From: Isoptericola luteus
GTDB taxonomy: Bacteria; Actinomycetota; Actinomycetes; Actinomycetales; Cellulomonadaceae
Length of the DNA stretch: 64,000 nt
NCBI RefSeq assembly: GCF_020297055.1
Contig: NZ_JAIXCQ010000015.1
Span: forward strand, 16,521 to 80,520
Reading direction: 5' to 3'
Under the pieces are notes generated by a model that saw only the letters and a program-made list of their open reading frames with translations, was not told the origin of the DNA and did no database searches. The translations under genes were made by a program, and so were the position numbers. Numbering within the stretch: position 1 is the stretch's first letter; every line of letters begins with the position of its first letter. Below are positions 61,202 to 64,000 of the stretch, one piece after another.

Positions 61202-62101
61202 ATGGCTATGGATGGCAATACCAATCTCGGCGAACCTGGACCGGTGACACTGATCCGCGAGACCACCCCCCGCCCCACCGCCCGGCCCGGTGCCGCGGCG
61301 GCGCACCGGCCCGCACCCGCGCCCGCGCCGGTGCAGGCACCGGCGATGAGTGGGACGCGCCGTGGGGTGCAGCTCATCCTCGGCCTGCTGGGCTTCGCGG
61401 CCTCGATGGCGATGCTGCTGCACGCCGGGCAGGGCGGCATGCCCTGGGACGTGCTGCACCAGGGCGTCGTGCGCTCGACGGGCCTCGGGTTCGGCTGGGT
61501 CGTCGCGATCACCTCCGCGCTGGTGCTGCTCGCATGGATCCCGCTGCGTCAGCGGCCCGGCCTCGGCACCGTCATGAACGTCGTCGTGATCAGCGTGACG
61601 ATCGGCCCGTTTCTCGGGGTGATGGACGCCGTCGCCCCGGAGCCGGGCGTGGCCACGAGCATCGTGCTCGTCCTGGCAGGCGTGATCGTCAACGGCATCG
61701 CCACCGCCGCCTACATCGGGGTGCGCCTGGGCCCAGGTCCGCGCGACGGGCTCATGACCGGGCTGGTGGCGCGCACGGGCTGGTCGGTGCGGCTCGTGCG
61801 GACGGGCGTGGAGGTGGTCGTGGTGCTCGCGGGTGTGCTGCTCGGCGGCACCTTCGGCTGGGCCACGATCGCCTACGCGTTCGGCGTCGGCCCCGTGGTG
61901 CAGGCCGCCACCCGGTGGCGCCGGCTCGTGCCGGCAGGGCTCGTGGACACGCCGGGACCGGCCGGGCGGTCGCCGGCGCCCGCCCCCGCCACGGCGCCTG
62001 GGGGCACGGCCGGGGGCAGGACGGACGCCGACCTCGCGCGGCGTGCCGAGCAGATCGCCCGCGCGATGGACGCGATTCGCCGCGCCCACCCGGACACCTA
62101 G
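61202..62101 (+). CDS. YczE-type membrane protein
   Basis: 299 residues from ATG 61202. The first 50 residues are A/P-rich and poorly conserved looking; a start at ATG 61346 (MSGTRRGVQLILGLLG) would leave a standard YczE/YitT-like protein with five or six membrane helices (GVQLILGLLGFAASMAMLLH, VVAITSALVLLAWIPL, ...). Conserved WDVLHQG and TIGPFLGVMD motifs are visible. YczE proteins are uncharacterised transporters paired with MocR regulators. The inter-start region of 18 bases would have to hold both promoters, which also favours the later start. Confidence 0.78.
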   Translation: MAMDGNTNLGEPGPVTLIRETTPRPTARPGAAAAHRPAPAPAPVQAPAMSGTRRGVQLILGLLGFAASMAMLLHAGQGGMPWDVLHQGVVRSTGLGFGWVVAITSALVLLAWIPLRQRPGLGTVMNVVVISVTIGPFLGVMDAVAPEPGVATSIVLVLAGVIVNGIATAAYIGVRLGPGPRDGLMTGLVARTGWSVRLVRTGVEVVVVLAGVLLGGTFGWATIAYAFGVGPVVQAATRWRRLVPAGLVDTPGPAGRSPAPAPATAPGGTAGGRTDADLARRAEQIARAMDAIRRAHPDT

Positions 62102-62421
62102 CCGTACTGACCCGAGACGTTGGTCGACCGGATGATCGCGGCCCGCGTCGGCGTCGCCGGGGCCGGGCCCCTGCACCACTTCGGCCGCAAGGCCGGTCTA
62201 CTCACGGCGACCCCGGAGGAGCGGACCGGCTCGACCTCGTGCGCTGCACCGAGGACGAGGGTGAGATGCGTACATTCTTCGCGGCTGCCGACGGTACGTG
62301 GACGCCCCAGGACGCGCTCAAGCACGATCACGCGACTCGCGGCCAGGTGGCCGAAGAGCCGAGAGCTCCTCGGGAACTGCGCTCCAACACGCCGCCGTGT
62401 GGATCGACAGCGCGACCTCGC
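62102..62421. other. Degenerate region with TetR-like scrap
   Basis: No intact gene is seen. In the plus frame from about 62117, DRMIAARVGVAGAGPLHHFG and RKAGLLTA resemble the helix-turn-helix of TetR regulators (pattern IA..AGV..G.LYHHF..KE.LL), but with no start and no continuation. In another frame, from about 62240, LDLVRCTEDEGEMRTFFAAA looks protein-like. Probably remains of one or two lost genes. Confidence 0.35.
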
Positions 62422-62725
62422 TCACTCCTGTAGCTGTCCGTTGTGGCGCGCGCGCCGCAGAGCTACCCCGGTCGTGAGGAGGAAGATCGCGGCGGCGAGT
62501 GGTGCAGCCATCCCCGTGCCGGTCTGGGCAAGGTCGCCGTCAGGTGGTGGGGACGAGAGATCGGGCGGTGTGGGTTGCGGGGTAGGGAGAGAGTTCTCAC
62601 CGGAGACGAGCATGAACTCGCTGATCTGCGGCGTGATGGCTGGTGTGCCCGGTGGCGGAGTGGCGTTCGCGGTCGCGGTATTGCTGATGTGGCCGGCGGT
62701 CACGTCCGCTCGCGTGGCGGTGTAC
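62422..62725 (-). pseudogene. C-terminal part of a sortase-anchored surface protein, cut by the IS
   Basis: The minus-strand frame runs from the IS border (YTATRADVTAGHISNTATAN) to the stop at 62422. The start resembles the end of DUF11/DUF7507-type surface repeats (YTVTQADVDAGSITNTATA-like). After a P/T-rich linker comes LAQTG, a sortase signal of the LPXTG/LAXTG kind, then a hydrophobic helix (APLAAAIFLLTTGVAL) and the basic tail RRARHNGQ. The 5' part is separated by the IS and would lie beyond base 64000. Confidence 0.75.
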
Positions 62726-62757
62726 GGGACTGCTGCACGGATAGGTGACAGCGGTTG

Positions 62758-63687
62758 TCAGGCGGCGAGTGCGACCTGAGTGGTGATGATGGCTTCGTAC
62801 TCGATCGGGGTCAATCGTCCGAGGCGCGCTTGGCGGCGTCGGCGGTGGTAGGTGCGTTCGATCCAGGTGATGATCGCGATCCGCAGTTCGGCCTGGGTGG
62901 TCCAGCGGCGGCGGTCCAGGACGTTCTTCTGCATCAGGGCGAAGAAGGACTCCATGGCGGCGTTGTCGCCGGCGGAGGCGACCTGGCCCATGGATCCGAC
63001 CAGGTCGTGACGGCGCAGCGCCGCCAGGAATTTCCGGCTTCGGAACTGGCTGCCTCTGTCGCTGTGCACGATGCAGCCGGCTACTTCACGACCCTCGATG
63101 GCCCGTCTGGCGACGGCGTTCTCAAGGGCGGCCACGGCCAGGGAGGACTTCATGCGGTCGCTGATGGAGTACCCCACGATCCGGTTGGAGTACACGTCCT
63201 TGATCGCGCAGAGGTAGACCTTGCCCTCGCCGGTGGGGTGTTCGGTGATGTCCGTAAGCCACAGGGTGTTCGGTTCACTGGCAGTGAAGTCGCGTCGCAC
63301 GAGGTCGTCGTGCGCGGGCGGGCCAGGCTTCTTGCCGCCCTTGGTGCCCTTCGGCTTGCCGAACACCGACCACCAGCGCCCATCGCGCACGAGTCGCCAC
63401 ATCGTGCGGTCGCACGCGCTGTGACCGGCGTCGCGGGCCTCGTCACCCAGGAGCCGGTACCCGAACTCGGGGTCGTCCCGGTGGGCGTCGAACAGGGCGT
63501 TGGCGAGGTAGGCCTGTTCGAGCTCTGTGGCGGTGACGGGGTTGGCGAGCCATCGGTAGTAGGCCTGGCGGGCGAGCTTGAGGACCCGGCACGTCACCGT
63601 GACGGGGACACCGTCAGCAGCAAGTTCACGGACGAGCGGGTAGGTCATTTCCCGGCAGGTGCGCCTGGGCGAAGTACGCCGCCGCAC
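62758..63687 (-). CDS. IS3-family transposase OrfB (copy 2)
   Basis: The translation is identical to OrfB of copy 1, with all three DDE-type residues intact (LTDITEH, VHSDRGSQF, NAAMESFF). If translated from its own ATG it starts at 63648. Confidence 0.92.
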   Translation of the reverse strand: MRRRTSPRRTCREMTYPLVRELAADGVPVTVTCRVLKLARQAYYRWLANPVTATELEQAYLANALFDAHRDDPEFGYRLLGDEARDAGHSACDRTMWRLVRDGRWWSVFGKPKGTKGGKKPGPPAHDDLVRRDFTASEPNTLWLTDITEHPTGEGKVYLCAIKDVYSNRIVGYSISDRMKSSLAVAALENAVARRAIEGREVAGCIVHSDRGSQFRSRKFLAALRRHDLVGSMGQVASAGDNAAMESFFALMQKNVLDRRRWTTQAELRIAIITWIERTYHRRRRQARLGRLTPIEYEAIITTQVALAA

Positions 63688-63940
63688 GGCGCAGGACCTC
63701 GTTCTCCTGCTCCAGCAGGCGGACCCGCTTGCGGGCTTCGCGCAGCTCGGTCGACTCGCTCTTCGTCACGCCGGGCTTGGCGCCGTCCTCGACATCGGCC
63801 TGGTGCAGCCAGTTGCGCAGGCACGACTCGCTGATGCCGAAGTCCTTCGCGACCTGCTTGACCGTGGACTCGCCCTGGCGGGCGATCGCCACGACGTCGT
63901 CGCGGAACTCCTTGGGATGGGGTCTGGGCACGGTGAACAT
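63626..63940 (-). CDS. IS3-family transposase OrfA (copy 2)
   Basis: The translation is identical to OrfA of copy 1: helix-turn-helix plus leucine-zipper-like coiled coil. ATG 63940 (or GTG 63931). Confidence 0.9.
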   Translation of the reverse strand: MFTVPRPHPKEFRDDVVAIARQGESTVKQVAKDFGISESCLRNWLHQADVEDGAKPGVTKSESTELREARKRVRLLEQENEVLRRAAAYFAQAHLPGNDLPARP

Positions 63941-64000
63941 CCTTCCAGCAGCACCCGCAGGCACCACAGGTCAGGTGTCACCTAACCGTGCAGCAGTCCC

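Larger units (their letters stand above)
62726..64000. mobile_element. IS3-family insertion sequence, copy 2
   Basis: The same 1275-bp element as 35659-36933, same orientation, with both inverted repeats intact; the right end coincides with the last base of the window. The encoded proteins are identical to those of copy 1, so one copy is a recent product of the other or both come from a recent source. It interrupts the surface-protein gene at its left border. Confidence 0.92.

Overview
The window is 64 kb of very GC-rich actinobacterial chromosome. Gene content and order point to Micrococcales, probably the Cellulomonadaceae/Promicromonosporaceae neighbourhood; this is an inference from memory of the families, with no database check. 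Much of the right two thirds follows the conserved block that in mycobacteria runs pepA - sucB - lipB - lipA - DUF4191 - RDD - glnA1 - glnE - glnA2 - panB - (nif3, zinc-ribbon protein, phosphatase).

Layout. 0-13.5 kb: housekeeping and accessory genes. These are a DUF4956/VTC pair, a disulfide-type flavoprotein reductase, a PolA-like polymerase, a SulP transporter with its ArsR repressor, the Nif3/zinc-ribbon/phosphatase operon, TfoX, YaaA, a PadR/flavin-monooxygenase divergent pair and a tautomerase. 13.5-14.9 kb: rnpB (RNase P RNA), followed directly by wreckage of mobile DNA (C-terminal integrase fragment, IS3 transposase fragment) and a small toxin-antitoxin pair. 15-19.8 kb: a LysR-controlled redox cluster (two SDR-type enzymes, an F420-reductase-like protein and a decayed paralogue of it, a CPBP protease). 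19.8-27 kb: the bacterial RNA-repair pair Pnkp/Hen1, a membrane Ser/Thr kinase, a STAS protein and polyphosphate glucokinase. 27-34 kb: panB, glnA2, glnE, DUF808.

34.2-41.5 kb is an island between the glnE side and glnA1 with visibly lower GC and different codon use. It holds a broken HTH/nucleotidyltransferase (AbiE-like) pair with a clear palindromic operator, a complete IS3-family element, and an unrecognised, translationally coupled cassette of two to four genes dominated by a 954-residue helical protein. Copies of one repeat sit at its flanks, the right one abutting the glnA1 stop codon. This cassette is my best candidate for an undescribed (possibly defence) system, but its function cannot be read from sequence alone.

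41.5-62 kb returns to the core: glnA1 under a textbook two-box GlnR operator, RDD, DUF4191, lipA, an MFS transporter, lipB, a MarR/MMPL pair, a Gfo/Idh/MocA oxidoreductase, a pseudokinase gene split by an amber codon, sucB, pepA, pyrD and a MocR/YczE pair. A second identical copy of the IS3 element ends exactly at the right edge and truncates a sortase-anchored surface protein. Lipoate synthesis (lipB, lipA) sits next to its client sucB, and the nitrogen genes (glnA1, glnA2, glnE, GlnR site) form one regulatory theme. Most intergenic spaces between convergent genes hold strong hairpins, several preceded by 13-14 bp tandem repeats.
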